Assembly (NCBI GenBank): GCA_025963635.1
Contig: JAOQAK010000072.1
Coordinates: 62,001 to 126,000 of the forward strand
DNA from: Ferruginibacter sp.
GTDB lineage: Bacteria > Bacteroidota > Bacteroidia > Chitinophagales > Chitinophagaceae
DNA: 64,000 nucleotides
Direction: 5' to 3'
The notes beneath the pieces are model-generated. The model searched no databases. It worked only from the letters and a program-made list of their open reading frames with translations, and was not told the origin of the DNA. Below are positions 53,087 through 63,476 of this stretch, in pieces (position 1 is the first letter of the stretch; every line of letters begins with the position of its first letter). Made by a program: the position numbers and the translations under genes.

Positions 53087-54961
53087 ATGGATGTAAAAAA
53101 ATGCCTTTCGTTTATTGCGTTTTCTCTCTATATGCATGTGGTATGTGCGCAACTGGTCTACCAGGTACCCGTACTCATAATTGGTGGAGGTACCGGCGGT
53201 ACAGCGGCAGGTATACAGTCGGGAAGGATGGGTGTTAAAACCATGATTGTTGAATCGGGGCCCTGGTTGGGAGGAATGATTTCCTCGGCAGGAGTTTCAG
53301 CAACAGATGGTAATCACAAACTAGCCTCGGGCCTGTGGAAAGAATTCAGGGATCAGTTGTATACTGTTTATGGTGGTGCACATGGGGTAGAAACCGGGTG
53401 GGTAAGTAATACATTGTTTGAGCCGCATGTTGCCGACAGTATATTTAAAAAGATGGCTGCCAATACAAACCACCTGTCGGTTTTATATGGCTGGCAGTTT
53501 ACAAAAGTTTTTAAAAAAGCGAATAGGATAACGGGTGCACAGTTTATAAACCCATCTGGTAAAACAATGACTGTTGAAGCTGCCGTTACTATTGATGCCA
53601 CTGAAATGGGCGATGTAATTGCTGCTGCCGCCCTGCCCTATGATTTGGGTATGGAAGCAGCTGCCATAACCGGTGAAACGGTCGGCATTACTGAAAGCAA
53701 TCATATTATACAGGATCTTACTTATGTAGCCATATTAAAAGACTACGGTGATGCTGCAGATTGTACTATTGTAAGACCTGTTGGATATGATTCCACTGAA
53801 TTTGACGGCGCCTGTACAGATTTTTATGTCAATAAGAATTTGCCCGCCCCAAAAGTTGATGCCAAAAAAATGCTTGCATATGGCAAATTGCCTAATAAGA
53901 AGTATATGCTCAACTGGCCTTTAGCAGGCAACGATACCTATCTCAATATAGTTGAGCTAACTGAAGCGCAAAGACAAGCAGCACTTCTTAAGGCAAAAGA
54001 AACTACCAAACGATTTATCTATTTTATTCAGCAACAGCTCGGCTTCAAAAACCTGGGATTGGCAAATGATGAATTTCCTTCTGCAGATAAATTAGCGTTA
54101 ATTCCGTACTATCGGGAAGGTAGGCGGGTAAAGGGTTTGGTACGTTATACCATGCGTCACCTGGCAGAGCCATTTACCTATGGAGATCCATTGTATAGAA
54201 CCGGCATCTCAGTGGGGGATTACCCGATCGACCATCATCATAAAAAAAATACATTAGCACCGCAGCACCTTGAATTTTATCCCGTGCCATCTTATAATGT
54301 GCCGCTCGGATCTTTGATACCCATGGGTTCAGAGGGGTTGATTATTGCAGAAAAAGGAATTAGTGTAAGCAATGTGGTAAATGGAACAACAAGGTTGCAG
54401 CCCTGTGTTTTACTTACCGGCCAGGCGGCGGGTACATTGGCCGCCCTGGCAGTATTGCAAAAGAAAAATATCACCGCCGTACCAGTACGCAGTGTACAAT
54501 TGGCATTGCTTAATAGCGGCGCTTACATCATGCCCTATATAGATGTGCCGTTTGACCATAAACAGTTTATCGCCATACAAAAGATAGGCGCCACTGGTAT
54601 TATGAAAGGAAGGGGCATTCCCTATAAATGGGCCAACCAAACATGGTTTTATCCTGACTCACTGATGACCCTTAAAGAACTTGTTGAAGGGTTACAGCCA
54701 TATTATAAAAAGGTTACTGCCAATAAGGTGGCTTCACTTGAAATTACCGGTGAAAGTTTGCTCGCTCTTTTGCAGACAATACAGCCCGGCATACCTGGTC
54801 AACAATACAAGCAAACACTTACCGGTTTAGGAATTGATTCTCCCGGTGAGCCAATTAAAAGAGCTGCTATCGCCTTCCTGTTGCAAAAGTACCTGCGGCC
54901 CTTCGATAAGGCCATCGATATACGTGGCAACATTCAAAAAGTGTACACCTATTTAAAATAG
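53087..54961 (+). CDS. Secreted FAD-dependent oxidoreductase (FAD_oxidored family)
   Basis: The ATG at 53087 is preferred over a TTG three codons earlier; a signal peptide follows (to 'HVVCAQ'), giving 624 residues. The FAD-binding motif is 'VLIIGGGTGGTAAGIQSGRMGVKTMIVE' in sequence, followed by 'GPWLGGMISSAGVSATDG' and the late 'CVLLTGQAAGTLAALAVLQ'. Members are often called xanthan-lyase-like and occur beside polysaccharide loci; the reaction is not established. The export signal together with FAD use implies a periplasmic redox or redox-neutral step on a sugar. Confidence 0.85.
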   Translation: MDVKKCLSFIAFSLYMHVVCAQLVYQVPVLIIGGGTGGTAAGIQSGRMGVKTMIVESGPWLGGMISSAGVSATDGNHKLASGLWKEFRDQLYTVYGGAHGVETGWVSNTLFEPHVADSIFKKMAANTNHLSVLYGWQFTKVFKKANRITGAQFINPSGKTMTVEAAVTIDATEMGDVIAAAALPYDLGMEAAAITGETVGITESNHIIQDLTYVAILKDYGDAADCTIVRPVGYDSTEFDGACTDFYVNKNLPAPKVDAKKMLAYGKLPNKKYMLNWPLAGNDTYLNIVELTEAQRQAALLKAKETTKRFIYFIQQQLGFKNLGLANDEFPSADKLALIPYYREGRRVKGLVRYTMRHLAEPFTYGDPLYRTGISVGDYPIDHHHKKNTLAPQHLEFYPVPSYNVPLGSLIPMGSEGLIIAEKGISVSNVVNGTTRLQPCVLLTGQAAGTLAALAVLQKKNITAVPVRSVQLALLNSGAYIMPYIDVPFDHKQFIAIQKIGATGIMKGRGIPYKWANQTWFYPDSLMTLKELVEGLQPYYKKVTANKVASLEITGESLLALLQTIQPGIPGQQYKQTLTGLGIDSPGEPIKRAAIAFLLQKYLRPFDKAIDIRGNIQKVYTYLK

Positions 54962-55009
54962 TTCTGATTTATAATTTATTTTTTAACCCAAAACAAACCA
55001 CCTCCTATT

Positions 55010-58000
55010 ATGAGAAGGTCAAAACTTTTCTTACATCCATGGAATCGAATGTTGGTTTTGCTGGTATGCGTATTACAGCAAAGCATCGCCATGGCGCAGC
55101 CGGGCACCATTTCAGGTACAGTTACCGGTACTGACGGCAAACCACTGGCAGGTGCCAGTGTACAGTTAAAAGATTCTAAACTTGGCGAAGCAACCGATCT
55201 AAATGGTGTATTCAGCTTTGCCACCACTGCCAGCCAGGGAACCGTTACCGTTTCTATGTCCGGCTACAAAAACCGCGTTGTAGTAATAAAAGCCGGGATA
55301 AGGGCCCAAATTACTATCTCCGAAGATCCTAAAGAACTGGCAGATGTGGTGGTAGTGGGATACGGAAAACAGAAAAGAGCCAACGTAATTGGATCGGTAG
55401 CGCAGATCAATGGCAAAGATTTGGAAAAAATGCCGGCTATGAACGTTACTAACATGTTGGCTGGCCGCTTGCCGGGTTTAACAAGTCTTCAACAATCAGG
55501 TCGCCCGGGGGCAGATGATGCTACTTTGCGCATCAGGGGTATCAGCACTTACGGCAACAGTGCTCCGTTGATCATCATCGATAATGTTCAACGTTCTTCG
55601 TTCAGTAACCTGGATCCCAGTGAAATTGAGAGTGTAACCCTATTGAAAGATGCAGTATCCACTGCAGTATATGGGTTACAGGCAGCAAACGGGATTATAC
55701 TGATTACTACCAAACATGGCCGCAATCAAAAAGCGGTGGTAAGTTATACGGGTGCCGTTACAATGAGTACCAATACCCGTTTTCCCAAGTTTTTAAACGG
55801 CGCTGACTATATGGAATGGTACAACAAGGGTACAGACATGGACAACGAATATTTGGCCCACATCAATGCCAACCCGGTGCCATACGTATATACCCAGGCA
55901 CAGATAGATGAAGTGCGGAACGGTACCAACACCAATCCCTTGCTGGGCAATACCAACTGGGTTGGGTTATTGACCGATAACAAAAGCCTCTCGCAGCAAC
56001 ACAATATCAGCGTAAGGGGTGGAACAGATAAAGTAAGATATTTTACCAGTGTAGGTATGCTCGATCAGGATGGCGTAGTTGCCAATACAGGCTTTAAGCG
56101 GTATAATGTACGTTCCAATATAGAGGCTGAATTGAGCAAGATTTTTTCTATCTCCCTCGACCTGGGAATGCGCCAGCAACTGACAAATACACCTGGTATT
56201 TCTCCGGACAATGGAGCTTACCTCAATCCTTTTTACCAGGCAGTACGCATGTTACCTAACATGCCCATGTATGCGCCCAATGGTTTGCCTACTGCATATA
56301 ACAGTAATGCCGGCTGGGTAAATCCAATTGCATCAATAGAGCAATCAGGCTATCAAAGATCCGAAAGCAATGTTTTCCAGAGCAATCTTACCTTTAATGT
56401 AAAAGTGCCATGGGTAAAGGGGCTTGAAGTAAAATTGCTTACCGCCTATGATAAAACAATGACGGAAAATAAGAGCTGGTTAACACCGTACACCGTAATG
56501 GGAAGAGCAAGGGACCAGGTATTGGGCAATTATACCGAGATTAAAACTTTACCGGGTATTACGCGAACTACATTGCGCCAGTCATCCACTCAAAACAACA
56601 GGCGCACTTTTCAGCCAAGTATTAATTACAACAATAAGTTTGGCGATCATGCCATCAATGCATTGGTATTGTACGAATGGTCACAACAGAAATCCAGTTT
56701 ATTTTCTACCGGCGCCAGCAATTTTCCTTTAACCGATTTACAGGATATAAATTATGGCAGTACCGCAACACTCGACCTGATTGCTCCAACCGGATCAAGT
56801 GCGATCGACGATTCAAGAGCTGGTTATGTTGGCCGTGTTAACTATAGCTATAAAGATAAATACCTGCTGGAAATTGCAGCCCGTTATGACGCATCCGTTA
56901 ACTTTTTGCCGGCAAATCGTTGGCAGGTATTTCCGGCGGCAGCAGTGGGCTGGGTGATAAGTAAAGAAAACTTTTTTGACAAATTCAGTTCCAACATTAA
57001 CTTTCTTAAGGTAAAAGCCTCGCTGGGTAAACAGGGCAATGATCGTATCGGGTCTGACTTCCCATATCTACAAACATTTGCCTTAACAACCACGCCAGTA
57101 ATGGTGATCGGTGGCCAGCCGGTATCGGCTTTGTACACCAGTAATCCGCCCAACCTACAGATACACTGGGAAACCTCTACCACCGCCAATGTTGGCTTTG
57201 AGTCCATCCTTTGGAACGGACTGTTGGCCTTCGATTTTGACTGGTTTTATAAAGAGACCCATGATATATTGGATGGAGTAAGTGGTTTATACCCGTTGTC
57301 AATTGGAGGTTATTTTCCCGCTACCGTGAATTATGGTATCGTAAGTAATAAAGGCTTCGATTTACAAATAAGGCATCGCAATAAAATCGGTAAGCTGGAG
57401 TATGGTGTAACCGGCAATTTAAACTGGGCCAAAAACAAAATACTTCGCAGAAATGAAAGTGCAGGGTTACCTGAATGGCAACGCACAGTGGGTGGAAGCA
57501 TCGGACAGAAAATGGGCTTTGTTGTAGACGGCATTTATCAAACATGGGAAGAAGCATCCAATGCAACTTCACCCAGCAGTGGAATTGTAGCGCCAGGGTT
57601 CTTTAAATACAGGGATCTGAATGGTGATGGCAGACTTACCCGGGCAGATGATATGACATTTGTGGGCCGAAGCAATTTGCCGGAATTAACATACGGCCTA
57701 AACCTCGACCTGAGATATAGCGGCTTCGACTTTTCTGCTTTGCTACAGGGAGCTACACTTTGCAATGTAAACCTCGCAGGTACTTACGAAGGCAGTAGCG
57801 GAACCAGTGGTATAGATGACAATACGCCTTTTACCAAAACATTTTATGGATATGGTAACTCGCCTTATTTCCTGGTAGAAAATTCCTGGACACCTGATAA
57901 TACCAGTGCGAATTTCCCACGGCTTACCGCTTACAAATCTCCACTTTCCCCACACAATGCCAATGCCAACTCCGGTTGGTTGCGTGACGGTTCATACCTA

Positions 58001-58207
58001 CGTTTGAAATCTGTACAGCTGGGCTACACTTTACCTGCCAGTTTACTGGGTAAAGTGAAAATTCAGCAGTTGCGTTTCTATGTATCTGGTTTCAACCTGG
58101 TTACCTGGGATAAGTTAAAATATCTTGATCCTGAAATGCCAAACGTTAACAATGGGTTTTATCCGCAGCAACGCATGTTTTCCGGCGGAGTAAATGTTAC
58201 ATTCTAA
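55010..58207 (+). CDS. SusC/RagA-type TonB-dependent outer-membrane transporter (pair 2)
   Basis: The 1065-residue protein has a signal peptide (to 'SIAMAQ'), a carboxypeptidase-regulatory-like domain ('ISGTVTGTDGKPLAGASVQL'), a TonB-interaction stretch 'ELADVVVVGYGKQKRANVIG', plug ('MLAGRLPGLTSLQQSGRPG', 'VTLLKDAVSTAVYGLQAANG') and barrel ending 'MFSGGVNVTF'. It is only moderately like pair 1, so it is not a recent copy; it probably takes a different oligosaccharide. susD follows after 11 bases. Confidence 0.95.
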   Translation: MRRSKLFLHPWNRMLVLLVCVLQQSIAMAQPGTISGTVTGTDGKPLAGASVQLKDSKLGEATDLNGVFSFATTASQGTVTVSMSGYKNRVVVIKAGIRAQITISEDPKELADVVVVGYGKQKRANVIGSVAQINGKDLEKMPAMNVTNMLAGRLPGLTSLQQSGRPGADDATLRIRGISTYGNSAPLIIIDNVQRSSFSNLDPSEIESVTLLKDAVSTAVYGLQAANGIILITTKHGRNQKAVVSYTGAVTMSTNTRFPKFLNGADYMEWYNKGTDMDNEYLAHINANPVPYVYTQAQIDEVRNGTNTNPLLGNTNWVGLLTDNKSLSQQHNISVRGGTDKVRYFTSVGMLDQDGVVANTGFKRYNVRSNIEAELSKIFSISLDLGMRQQLTNTPGISPDNGAYLNPFYQAVRMLPNMPMYAPNGLPTAYNSNAGWVNPIASIEQSGYQRSESNVFQSNLTFNVKVPWVKGLEVKLLTAYDKTMTENKSWLTPYTVMGRARDQVLGNYTEIKTLPGITRTTLRQSSTQNNRRTFQPSINYNNKFGDHAINALVLYEWSQQKSSLFSTGASNFPLTDLQDINYGSTATLDLIAPTGSSAIDDSRAGYVGRVNYSYKDKYLLEIAARYDASVNFLPANRWQVFPAAAVGWVISKENFFDKFSSNINFLKVKASLGKQGNDRIGSDFPYLQTFALTTTPVMVIGGQPVSALYTSNPPNLQIHWETSTTANVGFESILWNGLLAFDFDWFYKETHDILDGVSGLYPLSIGGYFPATVNYGIVSNKGFDLQIRHRNKIGKLEYGVTGNLNWAKNKILRRNESAGLPEWQRTVGGSIGQKMGFVVDGIYQTWEEASNATSPSSGIVAPGFFKYRDLNGDGRLTRADDMTFVGRSNLPELTYGLNLDLRYSGFDFSALLQGATLCNVNLAGTYEGSSGTSGIDDNTPFTKTFYGYGNSPYFLVENSWTPDNTSANFPRLTAYKSPLSPHNANANSGWLRDGSYLRLKSVQLGYTLPASLLGKVKIQQLRFYVSGFNLVTWDKLKYLDPEMPNVNNGFYPQQRMFSGGVNVTF

Positions 58208-58218
58208 AATATACAACT

Positions 58219-59925
58219 ATGAGTACAATAAATTCAATCATACAAAAGTCAATGTTACTGGTTGGGATCTTGCTGGCTATGCAAAGCTGCAAGGTTGATA
58301 TTGACCCGACAAACCGCTATACAGAACAGGCAGTATGGAGTAATCCAGCCAATATGGAACTCTATATTAATGGGATGTACAGTGAGTTTAAAACCTTCCA
58401 GTTTGGTGTTTTCCCGATTGGCTACGATAATGCCACCGATGCGCTTACTGATCTGGAAAAGTATACTTCCGTTGCATCCGGTAATGGCACGGTCAATATT
58501 TTGGCCACGGATGCGAGCCGTGTAAATGCTGCCGGACCGCAGTTAAATTACTGGCAGGCTGGATATACACGTATTCGTCGCCTGAATGAATTTTTAGACG
58601 GCCTGGCCCGCTATGCAAAAGTGGACGATGCCGCAAAAAAACAGTATGAAGGTGAAGCCCGTTTCATAAGAGGGTATGTTTATTTCTGGCTGGTTAAATT
58701 ACACGGAAGCGTAATTCTCTATGATAACATTGGTCAGTACCTCACCAAGGATCACCAACGATCAAGTGAAGAAGATTGCTGGAAATTTATTGCAGCGGAT
58801 TTTCAATACGCGGCTGAAAACCTGCCCGAACAATGGGAATCAGGTCGCAATGGCCGTGCAACAAAGGGTGCTGCTTATGGCTTGCTTGCCCGGACATGGT
58901 TGTATGCTGCTTCAATTGCAGAGTATGATAAAAAGCAGTTTAACCAGGACGAACTAACTGGCGTATCTGCAGCCAACGCCAATGCCTATTACAAAAATGC
59001 GGCGACAGCGGCAGAAAAAGTAATTGAACTGGAAGGTAAAGGATACTATGCTTTGGAGACTGACTTCGCCAATGTTTTTACCAACAAGAATACAAAGGAA
59101 GCCATCTTTAAAATTGATTTTATAAGGCCCCAGCTTACTCATCAATACGATTTGGGTTTTGCACCTCCGGGTGATGCCCCGGGCCAGGTACTGGTTTATG
59201 GCGTACCTACTGCCGAGCTGGTGGATGAGTTTGAAATGAGTGATGGCGCCAAATTTTCATGGGCCAATACAACAATGGCCGCTAACCCTTATTTAAACCG
59301 TGAAAAAAGGTTTTATGCATCCATCTTGTACAATGGCGCTTCCTGGAAAGGTCGCTCGATCAACACAACGCCTGATAATGTTTTAGAAGGATACACACCT
59401 TATGCTGTTACAGGAGAACCACGTAAAACAGTAACTGGTTATTATATCAGGAAAATGCTTGATCCTTTGAACACAACTTTCGTGGTAAATAAAAGCGATC
59501 AAAGCTGGATAGAAATGCGCTATGCAGAATTATTACTGATCCATGCAGAAGCCAAGGCGAAACTGAACGATATAGCGGCGGCACAGGTATCACTTAACAA
59601 GGTGAGAAACAGGGCGGGACTACCCAATACAACTGCTTCCTCAATTGCTGATTTGATGACTGCGATTGAACATGAACGTAAGGTGGAACTGGCTTTTGAA
59701 GGACATCGTTACTGGGATCTGCGTCGCTGGAGAAAAGCACACACCGTTTTAAATGGTGTAAAGTTCACCGGGCACAAAGTAACTCCTTCGGGCACAGGAT
59801 TTAAATATGAAGTGGTAAGCGCTGACAATATGAACCGCCAGTTTACACCGGCTTTATATTACCTGCCGATTATTACCAACGAATTGCAAAACAACGCGGC
59901 CCTTACACAAATAAAGGGTTGGTAA
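58219..59925 (+). CDS. SusD/RagB-type surface glycan-binding lipoprotein (pair 2)
   Basis: The 568-residue lipoprotein has the lipobox 'LLAMQSCKVD'. SusD marks include 'YTEQAVWSNPANMELYINGMY', 'YEGEARFIRGYVYFWLVKLHG', 'AYGLLARTWLYAASIA' and the diagnostic 'AIEHERKVELAFEGHRYWDLRRWRK'. It partners the SusC just upstream. It is complete, with no anomalies. Confidence 0.95.
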   Translation: MSTINSIIQKSMLLVGILLAMQSCKVDIDPTNRYTEQAVWSNPANMELYINGMYSEFKTFQFGVFPIGYDNATDALTDLEKYTSVASGNGTVNILATDASRVNAAGPQLNYWQAGYTRIRRLNEFLDGLARYAKVDDAAKKQYEGEARFIRGYVYFWLVKLHGSVILYDNIGQYLTKDHQRSSEEDCWKFIAADFQYAAENLPEQWESGRNGRATKGAAYGLLARTWLYAASIAEYDKKQFNQDELTGVSAANANAYYKNAATAAEKVIELEGKGYYALETDFANVFTNKNTKEAIFKIDFIRPQLTHQYDLGFAPPGDAPGQVLVYGVPTAELVDEFEMSDGAKFSWANTTMAANPYLNREKRFYASILYNGASWKGRSINTTPDNVLEGYTPYAVTGEPRKTVTGYYIRKMLDPLNTTFVVNKSDQSWIEMRYAELLLIHAEAKAKLNDIAAAQVSLNKVRNRAGLPNTTASSIADLMTAIEHERKVELAFEGHRYWDLRRWRKAHTVLNGVKFTGHKVTPSGTGFKYEVVSADNMNRQFTPALYYLPIITNELQNNAALTQIKGW

Positions 59926-60032
59926 TACACCTGAGCTACCAATCACTTTCAACTATTTTTTTGAGTGTGAGGCTGGCACAGGAAGCTGCACCAATGAAAA
60001 TGCATCATTCAGATTATTAAAATAATATACAA

Positions 60033-61709
60033 ATGAAAATTATTAATTCCATCATTATACTGCTGCTCGGTACAGGTGCTATCCTTAGTTCGTGCCGCAA
60101 AGCCGATACTATCGTGCCTAAGCAACAAAAAGCCTTAAGCGATATATATGCTACCACTGCAGGCAGGGGCGGAGAGCGGTTGTTTGATGCCGTTTACAGC
60201 GTTAACAACGATACCATTTATTTCAACGTGCCATATTATTACCCTGCTGATTCAGATAATGAATCAGACCTGGCTAAATTGATCCTGCGGGCCACCATCC
60301 CTACGGAGGCAATTGTTTCACCAACCCTCGGTACATTGGTAGATTTAACAAAGCCACTCACCATTACCGTTACTGCCGGAAACGGAGAATCGGCCAGGTA
60401 TATTATAGTAGCAAAAAAAGTGGGTGACCTGTCACTTACCAGTGCTAAAATAAAATATACAGATGGAGGCCTGCCCCAGGTATTGGATGGTGTAATACAA
60501 GCCAATAACGATGTGCTTTTTTATGTACTGCCAGGCACGAATGTATCCGGCGCTAAATTCAGCTATGTAATTAACAAGCATTCTACAGGTTCTGTCGCCA
60601 ACGATGCCGTTGTAGATCTGTCGCAGAATATACCGTTTACAGTTACAGGAGTAGATGGTTCAAAAAGAGTGTATACATTGAAAGCTGTGGAACCGGTAAA
60701 GCTGGCTTACGGAGTTGGTATTAACAGAAAGCTTTGGTCTAAAACAGCCGCGGAACTTTCCTTCACAGGTAATAATGAAACCAGTATTGCAATAAGTGGG
60801 GATCACATTGTGTTGGTACGCAGAACCTCACCTTCGAAATTTAGCGTGTACAACCGCTTTACGGGTGCATACGTACAGGAAATGTTTTATCCTTATGGAG
60901 CACAGCTTTCTTTTCAAATGGTGGAAGACAGTTCAGGTAATTTAATTACTACTTCCTGGGCGCCCAAAAATGCAAAATTTATCCTTTACAAATATCAGAA
61001 CGCATTGGACGTAAACCCGGTAAAAATAATCGACTGGACCAATAATAACCCAACCGCAATAACGCTGGATGGGGGTGTTGGAAGAAGGGTGAACATTTAT
61101 GGAGATGTAAATAAAAATGCTACAATCATGGCCGCTGCCGGTCAGTCTAAAGTAATTTATAAATGGCAAATTAAAAATGGTGTATTGGTTAATAATACAC
61201 CTGCTGTAATTACATACAACAGCTTGGCCACGGGTGCCACCAATATGGGCTTTTATGCAGAGGCCCAGCCTGTTTCAGCCGATGACAACGCCAATTATTT
61301 TTTAAATTACCAGTTTGAGGTCGCATTGGTAAACGGAACTACGCACGAGCGTATAGCGGCGCTATCACTTGGTCTGCCGGTGGTGTTTACAATGCCTACA
61401 GCCTATGCAAAATTTAATAATGCAACTTATCTGGGCATCGTGAAATTCCTGGATAGCTATGATCTCAATAAAGTAAAAATGAGCCTGTTTGATGTTACAA
61501 GGCCATCCGATATGAGCATGTTGCCAACCAGTTCAACTTATTCATCCTTCAATGTATTTAATTCTGACTATTATACGGGTACTATTAACGGAAATGGAAC
61601 TGCAGATATTTGTATTGGTTATTCCAATAACAAAGAAAGGATGCAAGTTTACACACTGCTTACCAATGGCGGTATTTGGGCGCATGAGTTTACCAACTAT
61701 AAACCATAG
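60033..61709 (+). CDS. DUF5018-like surface lipoprotein, putative glycan-binding accessory
   Basis: The 558-residue protein has the lipobox 'AILSSCRKAD'. Two Ig-like repeats of the DUF5018 type follow (about 35-225: 'TITVTAGNGESARYIIVAKK', 'FTVTGVDGSKRVYTLKAVEP'). The C-terminal part (about 230-558) looks like a beta-propeller-type sensor domain ('LYKYQNALDVNPVKIIDWTN'). Position after SusD and domain order match surface glycan-binding proteins of Bacteroidota loci. Binding is inferred. Confidence 0.7.
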   Translation: MKIINSIIILLLGTGAILSSCRKADTIVPKQQKALSDIYATTAGRGGERLFDAVYSVNNDTIYFNVPYYYPADSDNESDLAKLILRATIPTEAIVSPTLGTLVDLTKPLTITVTAGNGESARYIIVAKKVGDLSLTSAKIKYTDGGLPQVLDGVIQANNDVLFYVLPGTNVSGAKFSYVINKHSTGSVANDAVVDLSQNIPFTVTGVDGSKRVYTLKAVEPVKLAYGVGINRKLWSKTAAELSFTGNNETSIAISGDHIVLVRRTSPSKFSVYNRFTGAYVQEMFYPYGAQLSFQMVEDSSGNLITTSWAPKNAKFILYKYQNALDVNPVKIIDWTNNNPTAITLDGGVGRRVNIYGDVNKNATIMAAAGQSKVIYKWQIKNGVLVNNTPAVITYNSLATGATNMGFYAEAQPVSADDNANYFLNYQFEVALVNGTTHERIAALSLGLPVVFTMPTAYAKFNNATYLGIVKFLDSYDLNKVKMSLFDVTRPSDMSMLPTSSTYSSFNVFNSDYYTGTINGNGTADICIGYSNNKERMQVYTLLTNGGIWAHEFTNYKP

Positions 61710-61837
61710 CGCAGGATAATAATGTGAAACATGCCCATACAGGGGATCGGGGTTAAAGCCGGGTTTGAGCCAGGATACGCTTCACAATTTTTATTCATGA
61801 ATTTTAATGATGCTAATTCATACCTAAAACATTTTAA

Positions 61838-63253
61838 ATGAAACCTTCCTTTTTTAAAGCAATTGCGGCGCTTTCAATATGTTCAGCCATGTTGTTGTTC
61901 TCCTGTAGTAAAACAAAAGAGCCCATTGGACCCGTAAGTCCCCCTGTTAGCGGTGGGGGCAGTGATACCACAACAAAGCAACGGAACGTGGTGGCATGGG
62001 TTGATTGTCGTGCCAATGTATTTACTTCTTTTGGCAGGATGAATGATACCAATAAAATTAAATTGGTATTGGATACGCTTAAAATGGTGGGTGTAAATGG
62101 ATTGGTAATTGATGTGAAAGGTAGTTCTGGTTATACCATGTATGCCAGTGCCTACACCAAACAGTCGATTACCCAGGATGGCTATACGGTAACCCCCGGC
62201 GTAGATTATGTTGGCTACATGATAAAGGAGGCTAAAAAGCGTTCTTTTAAAATTTATGCTTCCATTATCACGTTCGTGGAAGGTGATAACAGCCGCAGTG
62301 CAGGCACCATATTCGATGATGCTGCATTTAGAGCAAAGTATGAATCAATTGTATGTGATGTAAACGGCAACCGGGTTCCCGTTACCAGCACCGGCAGAAA
62401 TGGTTTTGTAAACCCTGCACAGCCGGAAGTGCAAACACGTGCATTAAATATTATTAAAGAACTGGTGCAGAAATATGATATCGACGGCCTGGTGCTGGAT
62501 TATTGCCGTTATACCGATATCGATGCTGATTTTTCTGATTACAGCAAATCAAAATTTATCGAATTCTTAAAAACCAGGTACAGTGACAACGATGCCGCCA
62601 ATATGAATTTCCCTGGTGACGTGGTAGCCTCCTGGAAAAAGAACGGTGATCAAACCGTTCCCAATACTACTGGTAAATATTATAATAAATGGCTTTTTTA
62701 CAGGGCTTCCGTTATCCATGATTTTGTAGTGAAAGCGAGGGCGGCTGTAAAGAGCGTAAAGCCCGCTGTTACATTTGGTGTGTACGTGGGTGCATGGTAC
62801 ACTACTTACTACCAGGTAGGGGTAAACTGGGCCAGCAATGCATACGATCCCTTTAATGACCAGGCAGTTCGTTTCGACTGGGCCTATCCAAACTATGCTG
62901 AAACCGGGTATGCCGAACAATTGGATCATTTAATGACCGGTAATTATTTCACACAATTGATGCTGGCTGATAATCCTGCTACTGCCAGCTTACAATATCA
63001 TTGGTGGAGCGTAGAAGGTTCTATAAACGGTACTCAATACATTACCAAAAATAAAGTGCCCCTGTACGGCAGTATTGATATGGGAAATGTAGATTGGGCC
63101 AGCCAGGCAGATATTTCTAAGACTATTAAATATATCCTTTCAAGAACATCCGGAGGCGTAATGCTTTTTGATGTTGTACACGCCTATGCTCCGCAAACCA
63201 ATCGTCTTAAGCAGCCTTTGTGGAATGCTATACGGGACGGGGTTCAGAAATAA
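61838..63253 (+). CDS. Family-10-like glycoside hydrolase lipoprotein (GHL10/DUF187)
   Basis: The 471-residue protein has the lipobox 'LLFSCSKTKEP'. The barrel shows the GHL10 pattern: 'NVVAWVDCRANVFTSF', 'VNGLVIDVKGSSGYTMY', 'FKIYASIITFVEGD', 'FVNPAQPEVQTRALNIIKELV', and 'YDIDGLVLDYCRYTD', in which the Asp and Tyr near the fourth strand are typical. The family is related to YngK and is thought to cleave glycans, with no agreed substrate. It is in the pair-2 operon after the DUF5018-like gene. Confidence 0.8.
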   Translation: MKPSFFKAIAALSICSAMLLFSCSKTKEPIGPVSPPVSGGGSDTTTKQRNVVAWVDCRANVFTSFGRMNDTNKIKLVLDTLKMVGVNGLVIDVKGSSGYTMYASAYTKQSITQDGYTVTPGVDYVGYMIKEAKKRSFKIYASIITFVEGDNSRSAGTIFDDAAFRAKYESIVCDVNGNRVPVTSTGRNGFVNPAQPEVQTRALNIIKELVQKYDIDGLVLDYCRYTDIDADFSDYSKSKFIEFLKTRYSDNDAANMNFPGDVVASWKKNGDQTVPNTTGKYYNKWLFYRASVIHDFVVKARAAVKSVKPAVTFGVYVGAWYTTYYQVGVNWASNAYDPFNDQAVRFDWAYPNYAETGYAEQLDHLMTGNYFTQLMLADNPATASLQYHWWSVEGSINGTQYITKNKVPLYGSIDMGNVDWASQADISKTIKYILSRTSGGVMLFDVVHAYAPQTNRLKQPLWNAIRDGVQK

Positions 63254-63476
63254 TGTGTGGCAGCAGGCAAAGCAAAGTTTGATTGAATAAGATTTTTACA
63301 GCTGGAACACTTGCCGGAAATTAAGTCATGCTTCCACTAACAGGAGAATGGCCGCTTTTTGGTTCCAAATATTTATTAAAAAGCAAACCCGGCTAGCAGC
63401 GATTTCTTTCATCAACAAACAGTGGTTTCAATATCTGCAGCGGGGCACATTTGTCATCTTTTTTAAACAGCTAATT